The position numbers and the translations under genes are program-made. The notes beneath the pieces were generated by a model. The model saw only the letters and a program-made list of their open reading frames with translations, was not told the origin of the DNA and did no database searches. From Acinetobacter genomosp. 15BJ (GTDB lineage: Bacteria; Pseudomonadota; Gammaproteobacteria; Pseudomonadales; Moraxellaceae): a stretch of 64,000 nucleotides of DNA. Of the stretch, positions 12,092 to 20,874 are shown in pieces (positions within the stretch are counted from its first letter, which is position 1; each line of letters begins with the position of its first letter). The stretch spans positions 1,409,382 through 1,473,381 of the forward strand of contig NZ_KE007347.1 in the NCBI RefSeq assembly GCF_000400715.1. Reading direction: 5' to 3'.

Positions 12092-13045
12092 TCACTTGAA
12101 CATTTGCTTTAACGAACTCAGCAGATGCTGATATAAATCCTGCACCACAGGACAATCCCGTACTAAACGTAAACTGCCATGTAGTAATCCTTTGCCGAGA
12201 TAAAACTCGGCGGCAATATTGGCCTGCTTTAACTTGTCGGCAAGAATATGTCCGTCATCACACAGCGGATCGTATTCCGCAACCGCAACAAAGCTGCGTG
12301 GCATATCACTGAAATCTTCTGCCAACAGTGGCGCTAATCGAGTGTCCTGCCAGTCGCTTGCATTCGGTGCATATTCCTTCAGGTAATAATGCATTTCCTC
12401 TAGCGTCAGTAACGGCGCATGTGCATGCTGCTGGCAAGATGCAGTAGCAAAACTGCTGCCCAAACATGGATAGATCAAAGCCAGACCACATGCCTGCGTA
12501 CCTGTATGTTGTAATTGAACCGCCAGTGCCGCGGCTAAATTGCCACCCGCACTGTCTCCTGCTAACACCAGTTGTGTTGGATCAATATTCCAGTCTGCAC
12601 CATGCTCACGTAGCCAGTGATAGACTGTTTCACAATCTTCATAAGCAGCTGGAAAATGATGTTCTGGCACCAAACGATAATCCACACTCAGTACCGCAAC
12701 ATTTAAATCACGACATAAATAGCGAGTGATAAATTCATGTGAATCCAGATTGCCCAGCATCCAGCCCCCACCATGGATAAACAGCACGCAAGGCCAACCT
12801 TCCGTGGGTGCTTGGCCCAATGGTGAATACAACCGAACATTGACGGGATGAGTGGCATGCGCAACGGTTTTATCTTCAATCTTCACCGTTCCATCGCGTG
12901 GCAAGGTATAGTGCAGGCACATGGCATCATAGGCTGCACGAATTGAATCAATATCGTTATCCGCTGCTGAATAAATGCTGCTCCAGTACACCAGACTTTG
13001 CATTTCTTCGCTTAACTCATAGTGCGTGTTCGGTTGTGCTGTCAT
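12092..13045 (-). CDS. HSL-family alpha/beta hydrolase (esterase) in the carnitine operon
   Basis: A 317-residue carboxylesterase of the hormone-sensitive-lipase family. The oxyanion motif HGGGW is at residues 91-95 and the nucleophile elbow GDSAGG places the serine at 165. The acid and histidine would be in VAEYDPLCDDG and the C-terminal LLHGSL. Its ATG overlaps the stop of the BCCT gene by 4 bp (ATGA), so translation is coupled. The operon context suggests hydrolysis of acylcarnitines to free carnitine for CntA; this is inference. No signal peptide is seen, so it acts in the cytosol after uptake. Confidence 0.88.
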   Translation of the reverse strand: MTAQPNTHYELSEEMQSLVYWSSIYSAADNDIDSIRAAYDAMCLHYTLPRDGTVKIEDKTVAHATHPVNVRLYSPLGQAPTEGWPCVLFIHGGGWMLGNLDSHEFITRYLCRDLNVAVLSVDYRLVPEHHFPAAYEDCETVYHWLREHGADWNIDPTQLVLAGDSAGGNLAAALAVQLQHTGTQACGLALIYPCLGSSFATASCQQHAHAPLLTLEEMHYYLKEYAPNASDWQDTRLAPLLAEDFSDMPRSFVAVAEYDPLCDDGHILADKLKQANIAAEFYLGKGLLHGSLRLVRDCPVVQDLYQHLLSSLKQMFK

Positions 13046-14691
13046 GACAATTCCTTTTGACTACTTTTATGTGCCAGTGCTGTTGCCGCAATATCAATCT
13101 GCATCTGTTGATTTGGGTCAGTATGCTCAAGCGCTTCCAAGTCACTAAAGCTGCGCTGTTCAATCAAATGCGATGGCACTTTGGAATAATCTTCAATCAA
13201 CCATTTCACCAAACCATAGGTCTGTACCAGAATAATCACAATAAACGGTAAGGCAGTCACAATGGTGGCGGTTTTCATGGTGTCTAAAGGTGCCTTAGAG
13301 AAAATCATCGCAATCGGTACCAGTGTTAACATCAGACACCAAAACAAGCGCGCATTTGGAGATGGATCTTGCCCTTCACCTAAACCACGGGTACAAGTTG
13401 CAGAAACTGCATAGCCCACTGCATCCATATGTGCTGCAAGGAAAATCACCATAATGCCAAGGAACAACCACATCATCAGCTTGCCTGCTGGCAATAAACC
13501 CAACAGTTGACCAATCGCGACTTCACCACCTTGCTGACTCAAGATTTGCGGAACATTGACCATGCCATGAATAAAGCTATAGACACTGTAATTTTCAAAC
13601 ACCCCAAAGATGAACCATAAACCAACGCTACCGCCGATGACCATGGCAAGAATCACTTCTTTAATGGTGCGCCCCTTGGAAACACGGGTTACAAACAACG
13701 CCACGCCCGGTGCATAAGAAATCCACCATAACCAATAGAATACGGTCCATTCACGGGTGAACTTTCCATCGCCCATCGGATCGGTAAATAAGCTCATATC
13801 GACAAAGTTAGTCGCCATCAGGCCAAAACTCATCAATGAGTTGTTCATAATGAATTGGGTTGGCCCAAAGCACAGCACATAGATCGCAAACAGCACCACA
13901 CCTAAGCACACCATATGACTCAAACGCTGCATGCCTTTATCCATACCGACATAGGAGCTGAGGGCGAATAACACCGACACCGCCAAGATGATGATGACTT
14001 TGGTCATGAAGGTATTCGGAATACCCGTGAGTTGCGACAGAATGTTAGTAAAAGTCACCGCAGTCAGTACCAGTGAAATGGTCAAGGCACCAAACATACA
14101 CAGCAAAAACATCAAGTCGACCACACGTCCAACTGGCCCCGTTGCTTTAAAACCAGTGACCGCTTCCACCATTGACGCCAGACTTAGGCCTTTATTCTTT
14201 CTGACATGGTAGCTGTAGCACAGTGAAATCGATGCTAAAGCATAAATCGACCATGCACTCAAACCAGAGTGAAAGAAGGAATAGGCCACACTGTATTTCA
14301 GTGCTTCAGCCGATTCAGGAGCTAAATTTAAACCTGGGGTCTGGTAATAATAGGCCCAGTCTAAAAAGCCCCAGTACAAGGTTGAAGAACCAATCCCAGA
14401 CAAAATGAACATGAAAATCCATGACATGGTGCTGTATTGGGGCTTCCCCTCACCAAGCTTGATTTTGCCGTATTTACTAAAGGCCAAACCGAAGGTAAAA
14501 ATAATTGATAAAAAAGCAAATAACAGGACTGGCGTGGTAAACACCGACGTGGTCCACTGCATCCATTTTGCAGCCAGTTGTATTGATTCAGATGAGTAGA
14601 TTGCCAGACCAGCCACCGATGTAAATACAACGGCAAGACTGGTGATCGCAAGCGTCTTATCTGTATAAGGCTTTGTAATTTGATTATCCAT
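13042..14691 (-). CDS. BCCT-family transporter (probable carnitine uptake)
   Basis: A betaine/carnitine/choline transporter of 549 residues with about twelve membrane helices, an inner-membrane sodium- or proton-coupled carrier. The conserved segment around TM8 is WTVFYWLWWISYAPGVALF, rich in the tryptophans that bind trimethylammonium groups. The C-terminus lacks the long charged extension of osmosensing BetP-type carriers, fitting a nutrient rather than an osmostress role. It lies between the D-malate dehydrogenase and hydrolase genes of the carnitine operon, so carnitine or acylcarnitine is the most likely substrate. Choline or betaine cannot be excluded by sequence. Confidence 0.92.
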   Translation of the reverse strand: MDNQITKPYTDKTLAITSLAVVFTSVAGLAIYSSESIQLAAKWMQWTTSVFTTPVLLFAFLSIIFTFGLAFSKYGKIKLGEGKPQYSTMSWIFMFILSGIGSSTLYWGFLDWAYYYQTPGLNLAPESAEALKYSVAYSFFHSGLSAWSIYALASISLCYSYHVRKNKGLSLASMVEAVTGFKATGPVGRVVDLMFLLCMFGALTISLVLTAVTFTNILSQLTGIPNTFMTKVIIILAVSVLFALSSYVGMDKGMQRLSHMVCLGVVLFAIYVLCFGPTQFIMNNSLMSFGLMATNFVDMSLFTDPMGDGKFTREWTVFYWLWWISYAPGVALFVTRVSKGRTIKEVILAMVIGGSVGLWFIFGVFENYSVYSFIHGMVNVPQILSQQGGEVAIGQLLGLLPAGKLMMWLFLGIMVIFLAAHMDAVGYAVSATCTRGLGEGQDPSPNARLFWCLMLTLVPIAMIFSKAPLDTMKTATIVTALPFIVIILVQTYGLVKWLIEDYSKVPSHLIEQRSFSDLEALEHTDPNQQMQIDIAATALAHKSSQKELS

Positions 14692-14736
14692 ATCTATTCA
14701 ATCCATCTCGGATAGTGACTATTCCCTCAGGGGTAC

Positions 14737-15849
14737 TTACTCCATCGCGAATAAATCCATTTTTTGCTGAGTCACACAGGATGCAATCGCATCACCTACT
14801 TCATAAGTCTTGGCAGTTCCACCAACATCAGGCGTTTTCGGGCCATGCACCAACACATGCTCAATCGCCTGCATAATTTCCTGTCCTGCCTGAATCACCT
14901 GCTCATCTCCATCTGCCAAGAAATCCAGCATCATGGCACCCGACCAGATCGCCGCAATTGGGTTGGCAATTTGCTGACCGTAAATATCGGGTGCTGAACC
15001 ATGTACAGGCTCAAACAATGACGGGAATTTACGTTCAGGGTTAAGGTTGGCCGAAGCTGCCAAACCAATGGTGCCCGTACATGCAGGTCCTAAATCCGAC
15101 AATATGTCACCAAATAAATTCGATGCCACCACCACATCAAAGCGCTCAGGCTGTAGAACAAAACGTGCTGCTAAAATATCGACATGCTGTTTATCTGCCT
15201 TGATCTGTGGGTAGTGTTTTGCCATTTCATCGACACGTTCATCCCAGTACGGCATGCTGACGGCAATGCCATTGGATTTAGTCGCAGCTGTGATTTTTTT
15301 AGCCTCACGCTGGTCCGCAAATTCAAAGGCATATTTTAAGATGCGATCGACCCCATGACGGGTAAATACCGCTTCCTGCAACACAAACTCACGATCGGTG
15401 CCTTCAAAGGCTTTACCACCAATGGCAGAATATTCACCTTCACTGTTTTCACGCACCACATAAAAATCGATATCGCCCGGTTGTTTGCCAGCAAGCGGAC
15501 ATTTCACTCCAGGCATTAACCGAACAGGGCGTAAATTCACATACTGATCAAAACGACGACGAAACTGGAGTAATGATCCCCATAGTGAAATGTGATCAGG
15601 TACCTTTTCAGGCCAACCCACCGCACCAAAGAAGATTGCATCATATTCCTGCAGGATCTCAAACCAGTTATCTGGCATCATTTTGCCGTGTTCAAGGTAA
15701 TAATCACAGCTGGCCCAATCAAAGCTATCCATTTGAACTTGAATGCCATATTTGTCTGCTGCTGCCTTTACAACCTTGATGCCTTCTGGTAGAACTTCTA
15801 AACCAATCCCATCACCCGCAATCGTGGCAACTTTATACTTTTTTGCCAT
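14737..15849 (-). CDS. D-malate / tartrate dehydrogenase (decarboxylating)
   Basis: A member of the isocitrate/isopropylmalate dehydrogenase family, 370 residues, NAD-dependent. It starts AKKYKVATIAGDGIGLEVLPEG and has the metal and substrate site EPVHGSAPDIYGQQIANP near the C-terminus, typical of the TtuC/DmlA branch. It would oxidise and decarboxylate D-malate to pyruvate, completing carnitine breakdown (carnitine to malic semialdehyde to malate to pyruvate). It is the first gene of the minus-strand operon and faces the LysR gene across about 100 bp. GGGAG lies 5 bp before the ATG. Tartrate is a possible side substrate. Confidence 0.9.
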   Translation of the reverse strand: MAKKYKVATIAGDGIGLEVLPEGIKVVKAAADKYGIQVQMDSFDWASCDYYLEHGKMMPDNWFEILQEYDAIFFGAVGWPEKVPDHISLWGSLLQFRRRFDQYVNLRPVRLMPGVKCPLAGKQPGDIDFYVVRENSEGEYSAIGGKAFEGTDREFVLQEAVFTRHGVDRILKYAFEFADQREAKKITAATKSNGIAVSMPYWDERVDEMAKHYPQIKADKQHVDILAARFVLQPERFDVVVASNLFGDILSDLGPACTGTIGLAASANLNPERKFPSLFEPVHGSAPDIYGQQIANPIAAIWSGAMMLDFLADGDEQVIQAGQEIMQAIEHVLVHGPKTPDVGGTAKTYEVGDAIASCVTQQKMDLFAME

Positions 15850-15949
15850 AACGCTCCCTTACACCTTTGGTTAATATCCTTAGCTGTAAACATGCTGTTT
15901 TCGGCAGCAATGATCAATAAGAAAACTATCACCCCAATGGACACGGATC
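15850..15949. promoter_or_regulatory. Divergent control region, carnitine operon / LysR regulator
   Basis: The 100 bp between two divergently transcribed starts must contain both promoters and the LysR-type operator. No single perfect palindrome stands out by eye, so the binding site is not placed. Confidence 0.5.
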
Positions 15950-16930
15950 GTGAATAATCTACCTAACCTATCGGATTTAAAGGTTTTTTGCACAGTCGCC
16001 AAACGCAAGAGTTTTGTCGATTCAGCTGAGGAGCTGGGTGCTTCACCTGCATTTATCAGTAAACGCATCAACATTTTAGAAACCAATCTGAACTGTAAAC
16101 TGTTCCATCGCAGTACCCGTCATGTCAGTTTGACCGAAGATGGCAAACTGATTCTGGATCGGGTCTCCAATATTCTGGATGAATTTGATGAAATCAGTGA
16201 GCTAGTGAATAACCCCTTAAGCACGCCCACGGGTCATCTAGACATTGTCAGCAGCTTCGGTTTTGGCCGTAAACATGTTGCGCCAATCCTGTCTAAATTG
16301 ATGACCATGTACCCTAAACTGGAAATTCAGTTTGATACCATCGACAACACCAAAGATCTGATTCAACACAGCATTGATCTGGATATTCGCATTGGCAATG
16401 ACATTGCCCCGAATATGATTGCCAAAAAACTGGTATCGAATTTCAGGATTTTCTGCGCTGCGCCCAGCTATTTGTTGCAACAAGGCATGCCTGAAAGTCT
16501 GGAAGATTTACGCAACCACGATTGCCTCACCATCAGTGAACGAGATCAATCTTCAGTATTGTGGAAATTACGTCATCCTTCGGAAGATCGGTCGGTACAT
16601 GTCACACCCCGTTTTATTTCCAATAATGGCGAAATTATTCATCAATTGGCAATCGAGGGACATGGCATTATCTTACGTTCGATTTGGGACGTCGCAGATG
16701 AATTAATTAGCGGTCAGTTACAGCATATCTTGCCTGAGTACTGGCAAGATGCCGATGTTTGGGCGGTCTATCCTTCACGTTTAAAAAGCTCATCTAAACT
16801 ACAGACCTGTATTCTGTTTATTCAAAATGAACTGATCAACCGTTTACAGCATATCCAGAACCTAAGCCGTGGCCAGTTGATCCAACCGATTGAGCCGATC
16901 AATCCAAATACCGAGAAAGTATTTCTATAA
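15950..16930 (+). CDS. LysR-family transcriptional regulator of the carnitine operon
   Basis: A 326-residue LysR-type activator. The winged helix-turn-helix is at residues 1-65 (LKVFCTVAKRKSFVDSAEELGASPAFISKRINILE), followed by a linker helix and a periplasmic-binding-like effector domain. The start is a GTG at 15950; an ATG at 15937 is out of frame. Divergent placement next to the operon is the classical layout for a regulator that senses the pathway substrate or an intermediate, here carnitine or a breakdown product (inference). Confidence 0.9.
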   Translation: MNNLPNLSDLKVFCTVAKRKSFVDSAEELGASPAFISKRINILETNLNCKLFHRSTRHVSLTEDGKLILDRVSNILDEFDEISELVNNPLSTPTGHLDIVSSFGFGRKHVAPILSKLMTMYPKLEIQFDTIDNTKDLIQHSIDLDIRIGNDIAPNMIAKKLVSNFRIFCAAPSYLLQQGMPESLEDLRNHDCLTISERDQSSVLWKLRHPSEDRSVHVTPRFISNNGEIIHQLAIEGHGIILRSIWDVADELISGQLQHILPEYWQDADVWAVYPSRLKSSSKLQTCILFIQNELINRLQHIQNLSRGQLIQPIEPINPNTEKVFL

Positions 16931-16937
16931 TCGCGCT

Positions 16938-17005
16938 AAGCTGCCTGCTTTATTTTTTCATCCACATCATGCACATTAGCAAGATCATGAATTAACAGGC
17001 AGCTT
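16938..17005 (+). promoter_or_regulatory. Inverted repeat whose right arm covers the ribosome-binding site of the EamA gene
   Basis: A perfect 10-bp inverted repeat: AAGCTGCCTG at 16938-16947 and CAGGCAGCTT at 16996-17005, with 48 bp between. The right arm contains the only purine-rich candidate ribosome-binding site (AGG, 16997-16999) and ends at the base before the ATG (17006). If formed in RNA it would block translation start. Confidence 0.5.
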
Positions 17006-17839
17006 ATGAGCACGGCAATATTTGGCCTTATTTTACTTGCAGCGACATGTCATGCCACATGGAATGCCATTGTAAAAGCGGGTACAAATAAGTTTTTAAC
17101 CACGGTACTGGTCACTGCATCCGCAGCAGTTTTAGCCGCACTACTGCTGTCCTTTTTCCCGATACCGCAACGCGAGAGCTGGCCTTATATTTTGGCCTCA
17201 ACGGCAATACAAATTCTGTATTTTGGCATGGTGGCTAAGATCTATCGCATCGCCGATATGGGACTGACCTACCCGCTAATGCGCGACACTGCACCATTGA
17301 TTGTGGCCGTTTTAGGCACCTTGTTATTGCACGAACAACTACAATTCAATACATGGCTAGGGATCATCACTATTTCCGTCGGCATTTTATCGATGATTTT
17401 GGCTGCGCCCAAAACAGGACGCAAAGGCATTGGTCTGGCATTACTCAATGCCGTCTTGATTGCAGGTTATACCTTGCTGGATGGTCATGGCGTTCGTCTT
17501 GCAGGATCAGCCATTGCCTATATCCTATGGAGTTTCGTACTCTCAGGACTGATCTTTTTTATATTTGCCCTGAAAATGCAATATCGTCAGATGGGTGAGT
17601 ATTTTCGAAATAATTGGCATTTAGGTTTAATTGGTGGAATCGGTTCTTTTTTCTCTTATGGCTTGGCACTGTGGGCAATGACGCTTGCACCTGTCGCGAT
17701 TGTTGCCGCACTAAGGGAAACCTCGATTTTATTTGCTACGCTGATTTCGATCTTTATTCTAAAAGAACGTATCAATGCGGTACGGATTATCTCCTCATGC
17801 ATCATTTTAATCGGGGCACTGATCTTAAGAACCGCCTAA
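17006..17839 (+). CDS. EamA-family (DMT) inner-membrane transporter
   Basis: A 277-residue protein with ten predicted membrane helices in two EamA repeats, the standard size for drug/metabolite exporters. It lies 75 bp after the LysR gene on the same strand, so it may be read through from it. It could export a metabolite such as trimethylamine or a related waste product, but EamA substrates cannot be predicted and this is speculation from position only. The start is forced by the unusual inverted repeat immediately upstream. Confidence 0.85.
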   Translation: MSTAIFGLILLAATCHATWNAIVKAGTNKFLTTVLVTASAAVLAALLLSFFPIPQRESWPYILASTAIQILYFGMVAKIYRIADMGLTYPLMRDTAPLIVAVLGTLLLHEQLQFNTWLGIITISVGILSMILAAPKTGRKGIGLALLNAVLIAGYTLLDGHGVRLAGSAIAYILWSFVLSGLIFFIFALKMQYRQMGEYFRNNWHLGLIGGIGSFFSYGLALWAMTLAPVAIVAALRETSILFATLISIFILKERINAVRIISSCIILIGALILRTA

Positions 17840-17847
17840 AGCAAAAA

Positions 17848-17875
17848 AGCCAGTCTATCGCAAAACAGACTGGCT
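17848..17875. terminator. Bidirectional terminator between EamA gene and porin
   Basis: Perfect 9-bp stem AGCCAGTCT / AGACTGGCT with a 10-nt loop. A six-A run on the left gives a U-tract for the minus-strand porin transcript, and the right side is T-rich for the plus strand. Confidence 0.8.
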
Positions 17876-17892
17876 CATTTTCAACGCCGAAT

Positions 17893-19077
17893 TTAGAAGT
17901 AATAACCTAGCGATAAATAGAACAATTTATTCCATTGATTGCTGTCACCTTGCGCCAATCCATCTGCGCCACTGCCCGTCATTGGGTCATTGCGGCTCCA
18001 GATATATTCGCCCTGTATGCCGACTTTTTTATAGTTAAAATATAAGCCTGCAATTAAGCGATCCGAATCTTGATAGCCTGATTCATCTTTATAAAAACGG
18101 CTATACGACACATAAGGTTTAATATTTTCTAACTGATGGAAAGGCTTGGCAAAGGTGTAGTTAATTTCATTGGCCATATATTTGCCTTTGTTCGCCACTT
18201 GATAGGGATAATCAAATGCGCCAATGGTCGAACTTTTTGGCAAAAGATCATCTGCATTTTTAATATCCTGCTCTCCTGCCAAGAACAACCATTGCCATGC
18301 CTGATAATTGGTGGTGCTAAAAATGCTCCATGTACTACGATGCCCATCTTTATTGGTGCGATTATTTTCCAGTTCTGAGTACCAGTAAGAACCTCCAATT
18401 TCCGTGGAGAAATTCTGGGATTGATCTAGCTCAAATTTTCGGGATAAGCGCGTCACCCACATATTCTTTTCATCAATATCGGTGCCTTGAGTCAAATCAT
18501 CTGCCCGCACAAAGTTACCGCTATAGCGACTGGAATCCTTGGATGTACCTTTGTAATTGCCGCCATCGGTTGGGTAAAAACCAAGAATGAAGTTATACAG
18601 ACTGTCCTTAAACTGGTACTTCACCCCAAGGTTTTGAATGTCTTCCAGTCCAACGGTATTCAGCAAAGTTTCATAATAACTATTGCCCCAGAGTCGTCCA
18701 AAACCGAAATCAACCGATTGAAAACCGACTGTCAGTCGTTGCTGATCTGAAAACTTATAGCCTGCCCAAGCATCTTTTAAAAATAGTGCATCACATAAGC
18801 GGTCATACTGGTAGCAACGTACATCCATTGATGCAATCCAGTCTGGGTTTTCATAACTGAGTACCGCTTTGATATCAGCCAGACGCCAGTCATCATTTTT
18901 GGAACCTTCATTGGCTTCGACAATATAGTCTTTATGGATATAGCGGGTACGGATGGCGCCCGTCAGTTTCAGTTCACCCGCTTGGGTTTTCGGGTCACCG
19001 ATACTGAAATCGGCAGCCCAGACTGGCGTATTTGCCAAGACACCCATTGAACCCAAGAGAAGCATTGCTTTTTTCAT
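17893..19077 (-). CDS. Outer-membrane porin-like beta-barrel protein
   Basis: A 394-residue secreted protein with a signal peptide (about residues 1-21, ending PVWA-ADF). The rest is made of alternating polar/aromatic strands and ends in LSLGYYF, with the terminal phenylalanine required for barrel assembly. The size is that of OprD-like or carbohydrate-porin barrels, but no family signature was recognised with confidence. AAGGAC lies before the ATG. It is adjacent to the carnitine and EamA genes but has its own promoter region and terminator, so co-regulation is only possible, not shown. Confidence 0.8.
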   Translation of the reverse strand: MKKAMLLLGSMGVLANTPVWAADFSIGDPKTQAGELKLTGAIRTRYIHKDYIVEANEGSKNDDWRLADIKAVLSYENPDWIASMDVRCYQYDRLCDALFLKDAWAGYKFSDQQRLTVGFQSVDFGFGRLWGNSYYETLLNTVGLEDIQNLGVKYQFKDSLYNFILGFYPTDGGNYKGTSKDSSRYSGNFVRADDLTQGTDIDEKNMWVTRLSRKFELDQSQNFSTEIGGSYWYSELENNRTNKDGHRSTWSIFSTTNYQAWQWLFLAGEQDIKNADDLLPKSSTIGAFDYPYQVANKGKYMANEINYTFAKPFHQLENIKPYVSYSRFYKDESGYQDSDRLIAGLYFNYKKVGIQGEYIWSRNDPMTGSGADGLAQGDSNQWNKLFYLSLGYYF

Positions 19078-19244
19078 TGTTGTACGTCCTTGTTTAACCT
19101 CATAAGAAAATGAAGAAATTCACGCTGACAAACAACGCTTAAACTATAAAGTTGGTCTTTACGGAGTGTGTTTAATGGAACAGGATTAAGTTCAGACAAG
19201 TATGGAATAACCTTTGTAGATAGATAAAATCAACAATAATTGAA

Positions 19245-19628
19245 TTACAGCCAAAAGAGCATAACGGAGCTTATAACTACTACAAAACCAAAAAAAACAG
19301 ATAACTTAATATAAAACCATAACTTTTTATGCTGCTCTACTACACTCATAGCAGAGTCCAAATCCAAGCCATAGAATAGTTTTCTTTTTTTGAAAAAGTT
19401 TTCTGAGCTTTTTTCTGAAATAAAGAAAATTATATTAATAAAAGTAACACCTAAAATTACTGCCTCAATATTAACGACATCCATTGATTTGTTTTTATAC
19501 AAGTTACCATAAAATATACTTTTTAAAGATTCATTACGATTCACATACCTTGCAGCTAATTGGTGAAAAATAGCCCACAACACAACCGACAATAATAAAT
19601 AAATCACTAACAAGTCTTTAACATGCAT
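19245..19628 (-). CDS. Membrane protein, probable T6SS immunity protein (copy E)
   Basis: 127 residues with three predicted membrane segments: about 5-25 (VIYLLLSVVLWAIFHQLAA), 50-70 and 105-127. It is clearly related to the frameshifted copy just upstream (shared FHQLA, the NIEA/NIQA segment, and FFKKRK versus FFKRRK). No enzyme motif is seen. It is the last gene of the VgrG island, with no toxin of its own directly ahead. Position and membrane topology suggest an orphan immunity protein against a membrane-active toxin; this is inference. Low GC like the rest of the island end. Confidence 0.6.
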   Translation of the reverse strand: MHVKDLLVIYLLLSVVLWAIFHQLAARYVNRNESLKSIFYGNLYKNKSMDVVNIEAVILGVTFINIIFFISEKSSENFFKKRKLFYGLDLDSAMSVVEQHKKLWFYIKLSVFFGFVVVISSVMLFWL

Positions 19629-19712
19629 ATCACACCCGAGGACTCATTAGCATTCATAAAAACACCATTTAAAGACAATATCAAATACAGCACAAACAAA
19701 AGAAAAACTACT

Positions 19713-20112
19713 TTATTTAAAAACAACAAAAACAATTCCAAAAAGTAGAAACAAAACACCAAAAACACCTTGAAAAATAATATACAAATTAAGTTTTCTA
19801 TAATTTTTCACTATATAAATTGCAGACTTTGTATCCAATGCAGGGAAGAGTGGATGTTTTCTTCTTTTAAAAAAATATATTCAGGATTTTTTTTGCATAT
19901 AAAAAATATTGAATATTAGTCACAGTAATGACAGACATAATAGCCTGAATATTAGGTATACTCACTGACTTATTTTCAAACGAATCAAATCCATACAAAC
20001 TCTTCCTAAGGTCTGAAGATTTAACAATTATTCTTGAAGCTAGTTGATGAAAAACTCCAAAAAGGATAAGGCAAAGGATAAATCCAATGACTAAATAGTC
20101 TTTTACACTCAT
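19713..20112 (-). pseudogene. Probable T6SS immunity gene (copy D), frameshifted
   Basis: The frame opens at ATG 20112, overlapping the upstream stop as TAATG, and ends early at 19867 after 81 residues. Removing one base from the seven-base run at 19869-19875 restores a product of about 132 residues ending at 19713. The restored part reads FFKRRKHPLFPALDTKSAIY and aligns with copy E (FFKKRKLFYGLDLDSAM). It is thus a tandem paralogue of copy E with a +1 homopolymer slip. It may be a true pseudogene, a slippage-tolerant gene or a sequencing error. Confidence 0.65.
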
Positions 20113-20300
20113 TAAAAAATACTCTTAATTTTATCATATGAATATTCAGCAATATTTGCCCCAGCCTCACCACCTAATCCTGCTACTGTCATAATTACCT
20201 GTCCAACTTTAGCATGAGGCGTAATAGCTAAAAATCCAACTAGACGCTTGCTTAAAATTTCACCTCCAGTAAGCCCTTTAGCTCTGAGTAATATTTTCAC
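20112..20300 (-). pseudogene. Headless C-terminal toxin tail (remnant D)
   Basis: An open frame of 62 codons starting at a GTG that directly follows an in-frame TAA. It overlaps the end of the preceding immunity-like gene by 23 bp in another frame. The C-terminus (VAGLGGEAGANIAEYSYDKI) is like the glycine-zipper end of the intact effector (GGEKGGEIGEAIYNQLENI). It lacks any N-terminal secretion or adaptor region, so it is best read as a displaced effector tail left with its immunity gene, whose ATG overlaps this stop. Expression as a small protein cannot be excluded. Confidence 0.55.
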
Positions 20301-20709
20301 TTAGGAAAAATAGTATTATTGCTAATATTGATAAACAAAAAGCTGAGAAAATTAAATTTTTTACAACCGATTTATACCATTCTCCATGGTTGAGTAATAA
20401 TAGGTTAAGATTTTTATCATTCATATTAGGTGCTAATGGAAAGGGGCCTCTAGAAAAAACGGTATCTCTTTTTAGAACTTTTAGCTCTCTGAATCTAGCA
20501 GCTGCAACCATTCCTGTCGTTGTTTCTATTAAAAAAAAGCTAGTCAAATCTAACTTTTTAAAGTATTTGGGATTATCAAAGAGTAAACTGGAGATAGAAC
20601 TAAGATTCTTTTTAACATATGCATAACTTTTGAAACTAGATATTAAAGAATAAGATATCCATATAGAACTAATAATTGCAAAAGCTATTTCAAAATACTT
20701 TTCTAACAT
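20278..20709 (-). CDS. Probable T6SS immunity protein (copy C)
   Basis: 143 residues with membrane segments near 8-25 and 117-138 and a central soluble stretch. It resembles the immunity protein B at 20875-21297 in layout: a segment like LFDNPKYFKKLDLTSFF against IFKDEAYFKLPLEPFNYFF, then FREL-x(3)-KR versus WREI-x(3)-KR. It starts one base after the stop of a decayed toxin tail (20711), the usual toxin-then-immunity order. Function is inferred from position and family resemblance to B. Confidence 0.6.
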   Translation of the reverse strand: MLEKYFEIAFAIISSIWISYSLISSFKSYAYVKKNLSSISSLLFDNPKYFKKLDLTSFFLIETTTGMVAAARFRELKVLKRDTVFSRGPFPLAPNMNDKNLNLLLLNHGEWYKSVVKNLIFSAFCLSILAIILFFLSENITQS

Positions 20710-20710
20710 T

Positions 20711-20779
20711 TTATTGGGTCATCCATTCTATACTACGATCAGCACCAGTTCCTATAATCTCTCCCATATTTTCGCCCCA
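20711..20779 (-). pseudogene. Decayed toxin C-terminal tail (remnant C)
   Basis: A short open stretch with a stop directly upstream (TAG at 20780-20782). It reads WGENMGEIIGTGADRSIEWM and matches the end of the intact effector (WYGGEKGGEIGEAIYNQLEN). The sequence further upstream to about 20875 has glycine- and valine-rich fragments in other frames but no intact frame. The stop is followed after one base by the immunity-like gene C. Confidence 0.45.
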
Positions 20780-20874
20780 CTACAACGGAGGTTATTTCCC
20801 AGGCAACAGTAACGACACTGTATATCCAATTGCTCCATCCGCAGTACCAAATAATTATCTCTTTTTAATAAAAA

